This document shows positions 56,258-64,000 of a stretch of 64,000 nucleotides of DNA, piece by piece. The position numbers and the translations under genes are program-made. Positions within the stretch are counted from its first letter, which is position 1. Each line of letters opens with the position of its first letter. A model generated the notes under the pieces. That model was not told the origin of the DNA. It made no database searches and worked only from the letters and a program-made list of their open reading frames with translations. The stretch is from NCBI RefSeq assembly GCF_048323655.1, contig NZ_JBLUWW010000001.1:620001-684000 (forward strand). The letters are read 5' to 3'. This DNA comes from Salinimicrobium soli (GTDB lineage: Bacteria > Bacteroidota > Bacteroidia > Flavobacteriales > Flavobacteriaceae).

Positions 56258-57112
56258 ATGAAAAAGTTATTTTTCCTTCTCGTTGTACTATCCCTGCCAA
56301 TGCAGGCACAGGATCTATCCGAATTAAAACACAGGGACACCCTGTTTTTCGATGATTTTTCAAGTGCTGACCTTAACCGGGAAAACTGGAATGTGGTCGT
56401 GACAGGATATACGGTAAATAAGGAGCAACAGGCGTATGTAGATTCAACTGCCACCATTTTCACCATTTCGGGGGAAGAGTCTAATGGAGCAAATAATGGA
56501 GCTTTGGTTTTAAAGGGACTCTACAGCCCCGACTTTACCACTCCTGAAGGCAAAAAATTTGATTTTATTTCCGGAAGGATCAACACTAAAAAGAAGGTGA
56601 TGTTCACCTACAACACTGCCGCGGCTCGAATGAAATTACCAGCCGGCTCCGGATTTTGGCCGGCCTTTTGGGCCCTTGGCGACGGGAAATGGCCGGATAT
56701 TGGGGAGATCGATATAATGGAATACGTGGGAGAAACTGACTGGATCGGAGTTGCCCTTCACGGACCGAAATACTCGGGGGAAACTCCGCTGGTGAACAAG
56801 TATTTCTTTCCCGAAGGTGAAGATGTAACGGACTGGCATGTGTATTCCGTTGAATGGACGCCGGAAGAATTGAACTTCAGGGTGGACGACAGGCTCATCT
56901 ACAGGGTCACCAGGCCTATGGTAGAACATTATGGGGAATGGGCCTTTGATAATCCTAAATTCCTCATCCTGAACCTGGCGTTGGGAGGAGTGTATCCTTT
57001 AAAGACCAATGGTGTAAAAGAACCTTATTTAGGAATTCCTGAATCTACCGTGCAGCTTATAAAAGATGGTAAAGCAGAAGTTTTGATCGATTGGGTGTTG
57101 ATCACCAATTAA
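56258..57112 (+). CDS. GH16 family glycosidase, secreted
   Basis: 284 residues with a signal peptide (1-18, ending PMQAQ) and one GH16 domain. Catalytic motif GEIDIMEYVG gives E150, D152 and E155. It is more diverged from the two other GH16 proteins of the locus than they are from each other: it has VTRPMVEHYGEWAF and a longer N-terminal region. Substrate could be laminarin-like beta-1,3-glucan or another GH16 target. It stands behind a terminator-like hairpin, so it may be expressed independently of the main operon. Confidence 0.87.
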   Translation: MKKLFFLLVVLSLPMQAQDLSELKHRDTLFFDDFSSADLNRENWNVVVTGYTVNKEQQAYVDSTATIFTISGEESNGANNGALVLKGLYSPDFTTPEGKKFDFISGRINTKKKVMFTYNTAAARMKLPAGSGFWPAFWALGDGKWPDIGEIDIMEYVGETDWIGVALHGPKYSGETPLVNKYFFPEGEDVTDWHVYSVEWTPEELNFRVDDRLIYRVTRPMVEHYGEWAFDNPKFLILNLALGGVYPLKTNGVKEPYLGIPESTVQLIKDGKAEVLIDWVLITN

Positions 57113-57136
57113 AGAGAAACGAAGATTTAGAAATCC

Positions 57137-57709
57137 TTGAAAACATGTGCGACCCCGTCGGGGTCGAATTATCTTCTGAATTGATGTTTCTAAAAAGATT
57201 TCATCCCGTCGGGATGAAACAAGGAAACAGAACTCCCGACTTTCTTTTTAAGACCTGCAAGGTCTTTTTCGACCTTGTAGGTGTGTTATTATTTTTATTC
57301 TACATTTTCTTCTTTAGACCTACAAGGTTCTGTAAACCTTGCAGCTCTTGAGTCTTTCTGAATCCAAAGGGTTGAAATATTCTTAGAATAATTGGATAAA
57401 TAGCCGTGATTTGAAAACATGTGCGACCCCGTCGGGGTCGAATTATCTTCTGAATTGGTTTTCTAAAAAGATTTCATCCCGTCGGGATGAAACAAGGTAA
57501 CAGAACTCCCGACTTTCTTTTTTAAGACCTGCAAGGTCTTTTTTGACCTTGTAGGTCTGTTATTATTTTTATTCTACCACTTCCTTCTTTACACCTACAA
57601 GGTTTTTGTAAACCTTGCAGGTTAGGTCAGAAATTATTCTGAACCCGAAGGGTTCAAATATTCCTAGAATAATTAGGACAAAATCCCACGACCCCGAAGG
57701 GGTCGAATC
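57137..57709. repeat. 274-bp tandem duplication rich in palindromes
   Basis: Copy 1 is 57137-57410 and copy 2 begins at 57411, both opening TTGAAAACATGTGCGACCCC; a third, partial start lies at 57689-57709. Each unit holds several perfect or near-perfect palindromes: CGACCCCG-T-CGGGGTCG, TTTCATCCCG-T-CGGGATGAAA, GACCTGCAAGGTC with GACCTTGTAGGTC, and an ACCTACAAGGTT/AACCTTGCAGGT pair. The copies differ by scattered substitutions and small indels. No gene is present in this 601-bp gap; an open frame at its left edge is not a gene. It separates the PUL from tadA. Confidence 0.85.
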
Positions 57710-57713
57710 TTTA

Positions 57714-58163
57714 TCAATTCAGATTTCGTTTTTGGATAAAGAACCGCTTCAGGAGTTCTCCTGCTTCCTCCCCTAAAACACCCATTTTGACCTTTGTTTT
57801 TGGATGTAGTTTTCCACCCATTTTTCGGTATCCTCTTTCAGGATCTTCAGCAGCGAAAACCAGATTGGAGAGCTGACTCCAATAAAGAGCCCCTGCGCAC
57901 ATTTGGCAGGGTTCCAGAGTAACGTACATGGTACAGTCGATGAGGTATTTTCCACCAAGGGAATTTGCGGCAGCAGTAATTGCCTGCATCTCGGCATGGG
58001 CTGTCACGTCGTTCAACATTTCGGTAAGATTATGCCCCCGGGCAATGATCTGCTGATTGGCTACCACCACCACGCCCACGGGAATTTCCCCTTTCTCAAA
58101 AGCCAGCTCTGCTTCCGCGAGGGCTTTCTTCATGAAATAGCTGTCGTCAAATACTAATTGCAT
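57714..58163 (-). CDS. tadA: tRNA-specific adenosine deaminase-like nucleoside deaminase
   Basis: 149 residues from the ATG at 58163. Zinc-deaminase motifs: HAE (H58, E60 counted from the TTG two codons upstream) in VTAHAEMQAI and PCQMC (C88, C91) in TLEPCQMCAGAL. The C-terminal helix ends LKRFFIQKR, as in TadA proteins that deaminate A34 of tRNA-Arg(ACG). The frame also opens two codons earlier with a TTG at 58169, but that TTG is the end of a perfect -7 element (58167-58174), so the ATG is the start. Some family members act on free nucleobases, which is why the symbol is tentative. Confidence 0.87.
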   Translation of the reverse strand: MQLVFDDSYFMKKALAEAELAFEKGEIPVGVVVVANQQIIARGHNLTEMLNDVTAHAEMQAITAAANSLGGKYLIDCTMYVTLEPCQMCAGALYWSQLSNLVFAAEDPERGYRKMGGKLHPKTKVKMGVLGEEAGELLKRFFIQKRNLN

Positions 58164-58166
58164 ATT

Positions 58167-58174
58167 CAAAAATA
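58167..58174 (-). promoter_or_regulatory. -7 element of tadA, exact TAnnTTTG
   Basis: On the minus strand this reads TATTTTTG, followed by AAT and then the ATG of tadA. The predicted transcript start falls at or next to the ATG, so the mRNA would be nearly leaderless. No clear -33 element is visible. Confidence 0.5.
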
Positions 58175-58187
58175 CGATTTCAAAATG

Positions 58188-58195
58188 TACCTTTG
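58188..58195 (+). promoter_or_regulatory. -7 element of dxs, exact TAnnTTTG
   Basis: TACCTTTG lies six bases before the dxs ATG at 58202. The start point should fall within a few bases of the ATG. No clear -33 element is seen at the expected spacing. Confidence 0.5.
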
Positions 58196-58201
58196 CCTTT
58201 T

Positions 58202-59980
58202 ATGGCTCAAAGTATTCTCAACAACATTGATTCCCCGGCCGACCTGAGGCGTCTTAGCGCAGAAGAACTGCCCGCTCTGGCAGCAGAACTGCGTCGGTTC
58301 ATCATTGATATTATAGCTACTAAAGAAGGCCATCTTGGAGCCAGTCTTGGAGTGGTGGAATTAACGATCGCCCTGCATTACATTTTTAATACTCCCGAAG
58401 ATCTTTTGGTATGGGATGTAGGCCACCAGGCTTACGGTCACAAGATCCTCACCGGCAGAAGGGGAATTTTCCATACTAACCGACAGCTGAATGGTCTGAG
58501 CGGCTTTCCGAAGAGATCTGAGAGCATTTTTGACACTTTTGGCACCGGACATTCATCTACAGCCATTTCGGCCGCTCTGGGGATGGCTTTAGCCTCAAAT
58601 CTAAAAGGAGAAACTGAAAGGCAGCATATAGCTGTGGTGGGTGATGCTTCTATTGCCAGCGGAATGGCCTTTGAAGGCCTGAACCATGCCGGGGTGACTG
58701 ATGCGAATCTATTGATCGTTCTTAACGACAATGCCATTGGGATCGATCCCAGTGTTGGTGCCTTAAAAAATTACCTCACCAAAGCAAAGGTTGGACACAA
58801 ACCCGCGCAGGATAATATTATTGAGGCCCTTAATTTTCAATACTTCGGTCCGGTAGACGGACATGATCTGGAGAGTCTGCTGCAAACTTTTGAAAAACTG
58901 AAAGAGATAAAAGGCCCTAAATTCCTGCATGTGATCACCCGGAAGGGGAAGGGTTTAAAAAAAGCCGAAGAAGACCAGGTAAAATATCACGCTCCGGGAA
59001 AATTTGAACCGGCTACGGGGGAATTACTTCCGTATGACACCAAAGGCCTTTCACTAAAATTTCAGGATGTCTTTGGACTGACTCTGGTTGAACTGGCTGA
59101 AAAAAATGATAAGATCATTGGGATCACACCTGCCATGCCTACAGGCAGTTCTCTTAAGTACATGATGGAAGCCTTTCCAAAGAGGGCTTTTGACGTGGGG
59201 ATCGCCGAACAGCATGCAGTGACTTTGGCTGCGGGAATGGCTACGCAGGGGTTCACCGTCTATTGTGCTATTTACAGCACCTTTTTGCAACGCGCTTATG
59301 ACCAGGTGATCCACGATGTGGCGCTGCAGGATCTTCCTGTGATATTTTGCCTGGATCGTGCCGGTCTTGTAGGAGAAGATGGTGCCACGCATCACGGTGT
59401 TTTCGACCTGTCATATTTGAGATGCATCCCGAATCTTATTATTTTCGCTCCTCTTGATGAAGTGGAGCTTCGCAATATCCTGTATACTTCTCAAAAAGGG
59501 GATCTGCAGCATCCTTTAGCTATTAGGTATCCCCGCGGAAGAGGTTTCCGGCAAGAGTGGAAGTTGCCATTTGAATCCATTATCTTCGGAAAAGGACGCT
59601 GTCTCAAAGAAGGTTCAGAAGTAGCTGTACTGAGTATTGGGGCGATAGGAGAGAATGTTACAAGAGCACTTGAAGATCTTGCCGAAGCTGAAAAAGTTGC
59701 CCATTATGATATGCGATTCGTAAAGCCACTTGACGAAGACCTGTTGCACGAGATCTTTAAAAAATTCACCCGAATTGTGACTATTGAGGATGGATGTGTA
59801 GCCGGCGGATTTGGTTCAGCGGTATTAGAATTTGCTCAAAAAAATTCTTTTGACGCTAAAATTGAGCTGCTGGGAATCCCCGATCACTTTATGGAACACG
59901 GAAAAGTGACTGAATTACAAGAAATTGCCGGAATAGACGTTCAATCTATACGGAAGCACCTAAACAAAATCCTGGAATAA
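58202..59980 (+). CDS. dxs: 1-deoxy-D-xylulose-5-phosphate synthase
   Basis: First step of the MEP isoprenoid pathway: thiamine-diphosphate-dependent condensation of pyruvate and glyceraldehyde 3-phosphate, cytosolic. 592 residues, slightly shorter than many DXS proteins but complete. Thiamine-diphosphate motif VGDASIASGMAFEGLNHAG...NDNAIGID near 140-180; VWDVGHQAYGHKILTGRR near 68-85; the transketolase-type FDVGIAEQHAVTLAAGMA and DRAGLVGEDGATHHGVFDL follow. The ATG at 58202 is preferred over an in-frame TTG at 58193, which is part of the -7 element. Divergent from tadA with 38 bases between the start codons. Confidence 0.96.
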   Translation: MAQSILNNIDSPADLRRLSAEELPALAAELRRFIIDIIATKEGHLGASLGVVELTIALHYIFNTPEDLLVWDVGHQAYGHKILTGRRGIFHTNRQLNGLSGFPKRSESIFDTFGTGHSSTAISAALGMALASNLKGETERQHIAVVGDASIASGMAFEGLNHAGVTDANLLIVLNDNAIGIDPSVGALKNYLTKAKVGHKPAQDNIIEALNFQYFGPVDGHDLESLLQTFEKLKEIKGPKFLHVITRKGKGLKKAEEDQVKYHAPGKFEPATGELLPYDTKGLSLKFQDVFGLTLVELAEKNDKIIGITPAMPTGSSLKYMMEAFPKRAFDVGIAEQHAVTLAAGMATQGFTVYCAIYSTFLQRAYDQVIHDVALQDLPVIFCLDRAGLVGEDGATHHGVFDLSYLRCIPNLIIFAPLDEVELRNILYTSQKGDLQHPLAIRYPRGRGFRQEWKLPFESIIFGKGRCLKEGSEVAVLSIGAIGENVTRALEDLAEAEKVAHYDMRFVKPLDEDLLHEIFKKFTRIVTIEDGCVAGGFGSAVLEFAQKNSFDAKIELLGIPDHFMEHGKVTELQEIAGIDVQSIRKHLNKILE

Positions 59981-60004
59981 TATAAGACGTACAATTTTTA
60001 CCCT

Positions 60005-60970
60005 ATGTTGAAATTTTTTGCCCCCCTTCTGTTTTTATTTACTTCTGTTGCCTTGGCTGCGGTGTCCGATTCTACCGTAGTGGACACTACCACTGTTGTT
60101 AAAGAAAATATTACCTACTGGAAAAAGACGAACAAAGTGGGATTGAACATGAGTGAAGTGGCTTTTTTTAATTGGAATTCCGGGGGGAACAATTCCATTT
60201 CAGCCTTAATGCACGCGGCTTTCGGCCGTAAATACAAGAAGGAGTTGCTCAACTGGAACAATACCCTTACTGTGAAATACGGACTGAACGCGCAGGAAGG
60301 ACGGGAACTGAGAAAGACGGAAGACAACCTGGAAATATCCTCGAACTTTGGTTATAGAAGGGATTCGGTCTCCAATTTTTATTACTCGGCAAAATTCAAT
60401 TTCAATACCCAGTTCACCTACGGTTACCGGTACCCGAATACCGACAATCCCATATCAAAGTTCATGGCTCCCGGCTACGCTTTTGTGGGAGTGGGAACTG
60501 AATATTCTTCTCCTAGTGAAGATCTTACCATATATGTTTCGCCTGTAACAGAAAAATCAACTTTTGTGTTGGACCAGGACCTGGCAAATGAAGGCATGTT
60601 CGGAGTAACCCCGGCAGTTAAAGATGAAGAAGGAAATATTCTGCAACCCGGCGAAAAAATACGAACCGAATTCGGGTTTTTGATAAGTAGTGGCTTTTCC
60701 AAGGAGATCTTTGAAAATGTTGGGCTCAACAATCAGCTTAGGTTGTATTCTGATTATCTGAATAAGTTTGGAAATATTGACGTGGATTGGGAACTGAATG
60801 TTGATCTTAAAGTAAATGAGTATGTAAAAGCAAATGTGGGTTCCCATCTCAAGTATGATGATGATGTGAAGTACAAACAGGACACCAACGGAGACGGAAA
60901 ATTAGAGACCCGGGGAGCACGTATACAGTTCAAGCAGCTGTTGGGAGTTGGATTGATCTACCAGTTCTAA
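60005..60970 (+). CDS. DUF3078 outer-membrane-type protein
   Basis: 321 residues with a signal peptide (1-18). The mature part is rich in alternating aromatic beta-strands: WKKTNKVGLNMSEVAFFNWNSGGNNSISAL, FNFNTQFTYGYRYPN, and a terminal YQF. This is the pattern of DUF3078 proteins of Bacteroidota, likely outer-membrane beta-barrels of unknown function. It begins 24 bases after dxs, probably the same transcript, but no functional link is known. Confidence 0.85.
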   Translation: MLKFFAPLLFLFTSVALAAVSDSTVVDTTTVVKENITYWKKTNKVGLNMSEVAFFNWNSGGNNSISALMHAAFGRKYKKELLNWNNTLTVKYGLNAQEGRELRKTEDNLEISSNFGYRRDSVSNFYYSAKFNFNTQFTYGYRYPNTDNPISKFMAPGYAFVGVGTEYSSPSEDLTIYVSPVTEKSTFVLDQDLANEGMFGVTPAVKDEEGNILQPGEKIRTEFGFLISSGFSKEIFENVGLNNQLRLYSDYLNKFGNIDVDWELNVDLKVNEYVKANVGSHLKYDDDVKYKQDTNGDGKLETRGARIQFKQLLGVGLIYQF

Positions 60971-60985
60971 AAGAAAGTTGCACAT

Positions 60986-61032
60986 AAAAACAAAGACCTT
61001 CAAAAATGACATTTTTGAAGGTCTTTGTTTTT
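60986..61032. terminator. Strong bidirectional terminator
   Basis: Twenty-two-base perfect arms with a GAC loop, A-rich before and T-rich after. It stops the dxs unit on the plus strand and the T9SS protein gene on the minus strand, whose stop codon begins at the next base. Confidence 0.92.
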
Positions 61033-63834
61033 TTACTTCCTAACGATCTTATGAACTACTTCTTTAGAAGAAGATTTGATCCTGATAAAATATACTCCCG
61101 ACGCTTCTTTTTCGATGTTCACCGGCACGGGAATATTTTCCTGCAGATCTTCCTTAAGGCTGTAAACCAGTTGCCCTGTAAGATCAAAAATTTGAATTTC
61201 TGCAGTTCCGAGGCTGGCGCGTGAAAGCACCTGGTAATTACCATCAGAAACAGCAGGATAAACCACTAATTGCGCCTGGTCCGGTTCCCCGCCGCCTGGA
61301 TCTGTGGAAGCGGTAAACTGTCCCGTGAACATTCCACGGCCATACGTGGCCGCATAGGCTTCGTTTGTTCCTTTCTTAAGGTCCAGATCGGTTACTTTCA
61401 CGTCACTCATTCCGTTGTAGGAATGGGTCCAGTTTGGGCTCGTACTGCTGAAGTTTTTGGTGGCCCAAACCCCAAGTTCGGTTCCTATGATAACCTCTTC
61501 TTTATTCAAAGGGTTTGGAAGGATGGTCAGTACAGGCAGATCAGGAAGGTTGCCTTCCTTGCTTACCCAGGTGGGGTTGTCACTACTTCCGTTCTCTGTA
61601 TACCAAATGTTCTTAACTCCAAAATTGTAAAACGTCACCAGGATCTGATCTCTAGTCTGTCCAAATTCAATGTCCGAAACACTTCCTACAAACTGAGGCC
61701 CCGTGATCTCGGTGAAAGTAGCCAGAGAAGGATTTCCATCAGCATTTTTAATTTTTATGACGGAACCATCTGTGAGTCCGACTAAGAGGGTACTGGTGTT
61801 TACATCAAAGGGAGAAACCGTAATAGCACTGATGGAAGAAGACAATTCGGCATTGGTTAGGGAAACCCGGGGAGCAACTTCGTCATCATTGGTGATGCCG
61901 TCGCTGCCTATAAGCTCCAGATCTTTCAGATTATCGTAACGGTAAAGAATTCCTCTGGGCCCATTCGAGTATAACTTATCCAGGTTGGAATCCAGTGCCT
62001 GTGGATTTATAAAAAAACCGTCTCTATCCTCGTTGTTGGCGATCAGGGTTAATCCCTCCTGACTGTAATCATAAGCCACGATCAGATTGTTGTAAATAAG
62101 ATTGGCTATTAGGTAATCTGTATCTACCTGGTCGTAAAAAGCATGGGCTCCATCACCCCCAAGAATACCAATGGATTCCCTGCTGCCATTCTGAATAAGG
62201 TGTGTCCCATTATCCTGCGTCCCTCCCAGGAAGTAATCTCCGTTTGCAAATGAACTGGGGGCAACTGCAATAGAATAGAACTGGGTAGTGACATAATTTT
62301 CCAGCGGACTTATAAAGACATCAGAAGTGGAGGCTTTGGAAAGATCACTTGCAAAAGATACTCCCCCGTCGTGTCCAAAGACGGCTTGATTTGAATTACC
62401 TGGCCGGAAGGCTATGACATGTTGATCTGCATGAACATAGGATACGGGGAGGTTATCGAGGTTATCAAAATCAGACCATTTAGATATCTGCTGCCAGGAG
62501 TTTCCGCTGTCTGTGGATCGAAAAAGGTCGATTCCCCCTGCATACACTATTCGGTCATCATTAGGATCAGATTCTATCACGAGGTCGTAAAATGCCTGTC
62601 CCCGTGCAAAATCGGATGAGAGTATAGTAAGGTCTGCATCGTTTGGCTCATTTATTTTTTGAATGCTGGCAAAGGCATCGGTTGTAATGAACAGGTCGGC
62701 TTCCTCTTCAATATTGTCAACTGCAATGTAAAATTTGTCAGGATCTGTTGCTGAAGCTTCTATTTCGGTTCTATAGACATCAGGTATTGTTGTAATGAGA
62801 TCAAAAGAGGTGTTTGTTCCTTTTTCCCGTTTATATATATCACCCCCTCTGGAACTCTCACCTTCTCCAGGAGAATAGGTGGTGGAGACCCAGATGTTCC
62901 CGGCGGCATCTACTTCAAAGTCATTAAATGATTTTTCCTCGATAAGTTGTTCCCAGGAGCCGCCTCCATCGGTGCTGCGGTAAAGGCCGCGATCAAAGAA
63001 GCCAAGAAAGTTATTTGGATTCCTGGCATTGTCATAAAGGTGAGTAGAAACTCCAATAAAAACTTCCGTTGTATTGCCGTTGTCCCAGGCCTGTATGTCG
63101 TTGATAAAATAAGTTCCACCCACTACGAGTGAATTTGTTCCCTGGCTTGGAGTGGAAAATTTCTTGACATCCAATACCTGTGACCAAGTCTGGCCGGCAT
63201 CGCTGGTTTTGAAAACCCCTGTTCCAATTACATCCCCACCGGTATATTGTTCTCCGGTCCCTACATACCAGGTGTTTTGATCCCTTGGATCTACAGTGAT
63301 ACAGGTGATATTTAAATTTGATGACAGTCCGCTCACCTGTTGCCATTTAGATGAGGCCCTGGTGATATCATTGTTCACCCAAAGTCCGCCACTTACTGAA
63401 CCGGCAAAAACTCTTTTCGCTGTAGGATCGTTAGGATCGAATAACAGAACCCGGGTTCTTCCACCCACAAAGAAAGGACCTCTGGACACCCATGGTTGAG
63501 AATCTTCTCCACCCGGAGCTTTATAAGTATTACGACGATCGCTGAGTTTTTGATACAGCTCTCTCACTTTATACGGCTCAGGATATCCCAACGCCGGATT
63601 CATCGTGAGATACTCCATCATTTCGTAATAGCTGTTTGGAGGCAAGCCTTTTCTGATCCTGTCCAGCCTTGAGAGCTTCCCCCCCTTTTCGGGCACCTGA
63701 GTTTGCAGAAATTCCCGGTGCATCTGCCTGAGCTGAGAGATCTCAGCAGCGGAAGGTTCATCTGAACTTATATAAAAACGGAAAAGTCCTGCAAATAGCA
63801 AGATGGGAATTAAAAAGACAAACCTTTTATTCAT
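61033..63834 (-). CDS. T9SS-secreted protein with BNR/sortilin-like propeller repeats
   Basis: 933 residues with a signal peptide (about 1-23). Residues about 110-850 contain many Asp-box/BNR-like repeats, such as SDAGQTW (about 210), STDGGGSWEQL (about 290), STDSGNSWQQI (about 443) and a WTHSYNGMSD strand, forming a multi-bladed propeller like sortilin-type or glycosidase-like folds. The last 80 residues (about 853-933) are a T9SS type A sorting domain: VYPAVSDGNYQVLS, EIQIFDLTGQLVY, SGVYFIRIKSSSKEVVHKIVRK. It is exported through T9SS and attached to or released from the surface. No catalytic motif is recognised; ligand unknown. Confidence 0.87.
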   Translation of the reverse strand: MNKRFVFLIPILLFAGLFRFYISSDEPSAAEISQLRQMHREFLQTQVPEKGGKLSRLDRIRKGLPPNSYYEMMEYLTMNPALGYPEPYKVRELYQKLSDRRNTYKAPGGEDSQPWVSRGPFFVGGRTRVLLFDPNDPTAKRVFAGSVSGGLWVNNDITRASSKWQQVSGLSSNLNITCITVDPRDQNTWYVGTGEQYTGGDVIGTGVFKTSDAGQTWSQVLDVKKFSTPSQGTNSLVVGGTYFINDIQAWDNGNTTEVFIGVSTHLYDNARNPNNFLGFFDRGLYRSTDGGGSWEQLIEEKSFNDFEVDAAGNIWVSTTYSPGEGESSRGGDIYKREKGTNTSFDLITTIPDVYRTEIEASATDPDKFYIAVDNIEEEADLFITTDAFASIQKINEPNDADLTILSSDFARGQAFYDLVIESDPNDDRIVYAGGIDLFRSTDSGNSWQQISKWSDFDNLDNLPVSYVHADQHVIAFRPGNSNQAVFGHDGGVSFASDLSKASTSDVFISPLENYVTTQFYSIAVAPSSFANGDYFLGGTQDNGTHLIQNGSRESIGILGGDGAHAFYDQVDTDYLIANLIYNNLIVAYDYSQEGLTLIANNEDRDGFFINPQALDSNLDKLYSNGPRGILYRYDNLKDLELIGSDGITNDDEVAPRVSLTNAELSSSISAITVSPFDVNTSTLLVGLTDGSVIKIKNADGNPSLATFTEITGPQFVGSVSDIEFGQTRDQILVTFYNFGVKNIWYTENGSSDNPTWVSKEGNLPDLPVLTILPNPLNKEEVIIGTELGVWATKNFSSTSPNWTHSYNGMSDVKVTDLDLKKGTNEAYAATYGRGMFTGQFTASTDPGGGEPDQAQLVVYPAVSDGNYQVLSRASLGTAEIQIFDLTGQLVYSLKEDLQENIPVPVNIEKEASGVYFIRIKSSSKEVVHKIVRK

Positions 63835-63891
63835 TCATAGGGAATTAGCGAAAAACCGGAATAGGTTTTTACTTTACCAAAATACGAAAAA

Positions 63892-64000
63892 TTAAATTTT
63901 CAGACCTTTGAATTTTTTGAATGACGCCACAATATTACTGTCTGTTAATGACGATATGTAGCTGCAGATCCTTATCAGTTTTTCGTACACCGACAGGTCT
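63892..64000 (-). CDS. C-terminal end of a minus-strand gene, truncated by the window edge
   Basis: A minus-strand frame enters from the window edge and ends at a TAA (63892-63894). It encodes the tail DLSVYEKLIRICSYISSL...FKKFKGLKI. It is open, hydrophobic-amphipathic in composition and stops 57 bases before the next gene's start codon. I do not recognise the family; a short-chain dehydrogenase end would be one possibility but the evidence is weak. Confidence 0.45.
   Translation of the reverse strand, partial: DLSVYEKLIRICSYISSLTDSNIVASFKKFKGLKI

Noticed and set aside
57091..57351. Open frame of 86 codons at the left edge of the repeat
   Set aside because: It overlaps the end of the GH16 gene and runs through palindromic repeats; no protein-like pattern.
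57137..57709. CRISPR array
   Set aside because: Only two long near-identical copies, no short regularly spaced repeats and no cas genes.

Overview
The window looks like chromosomal DNA of a member of the Flavobacteriaceae (Bacteroidota), probably marine or sediment-dwelling. The signs are SusC/SusD pairs, a type IX secretion (T9SS) C-terminal domain, a propeller/Y_Y_Y/LuxR-type regulator, DUF3078 and SYLF proteins, several matches to the Bacteroidota -7 promoter element TAnnTTTG, and dispersed palindromic repeats. I cannot assign a genus from sequence reading alone.

Layout. (1) 1-6.8 kb: an ammonifying nitrite reductase block with nrfH, nrfA, a fused CcsB-CcsA haem lyase and an outer-membrane porin. 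(2) 6.8-12 kb: minus-strand housekeeping genes (long-chain acyl-CoA ligase, proC, a ppGpp-hydrolase-like HD protein, a small repeat lipoprotein, a DUF1028 protein). (3) 12.1-15.1 kb: tRNA-Arg(CCT), a SYLF protein, then a three-gene sulfur operon (sulfide:quinone oxidoreductase-like, TusE/DsrC-like, DsrE-like) preceded by an FNR/CRP-type palindrome. (4) 15.4-19 kb: a large minus-strand outer-membrane protein with an eroded phosphoesterase domain, a kinase-like middle and an Omp85-like barrel. (5) 19.1-57.1 kb: a very large polysaccharide utilization locus (PUL), all on the plus strand. (6) 57.1-57.7 kb: a 274-bp tandem duplication full of palindromes. (7) 57.7-64 kb: tadA and dxs (divergent), a DUF3078 protein, a T9SS-secreted propeller protein and the tail of one more minus-strand gene.

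The PUL carries one membrane-spanning propeller regulator, SusC/SusD, two further surface lipoproteins, three GH16, four GH30, three GH17, two GH3, one GH5-CBM6, one unassigned clan GH-A glycosidase, a 1173-residue GH94-like phosphorylase candidate, a GPH-family symporter and a sugar-porter MFS protein. This set fits a beta-1,3/beta-1,6-glucan such as laminarin or fungal/yeast wall glucan. Inferred flow: surface GH16/GH30/SGBPs bind and cut the polymer, SusCD imports oligosaccharides, periplasmic GH3/GH5/GH30/GH17 remove branches and release glucose. The GPH symporter could deliver short oligosaccharides to a cytosolic branch formed by the phosphorylase and two GH17 proteins that lack signal peptides.

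The items most worth following up are the cytosolic phosphorolysis branch, the eroded-phosphatase/kinase-like/Omp85 protein, the operator-controlled sulfur operon, the decayed CBM6 remnant at 47.6-47.9 kb, and the tandem palindrome-rich duplication at 57.1-57.7 kb.
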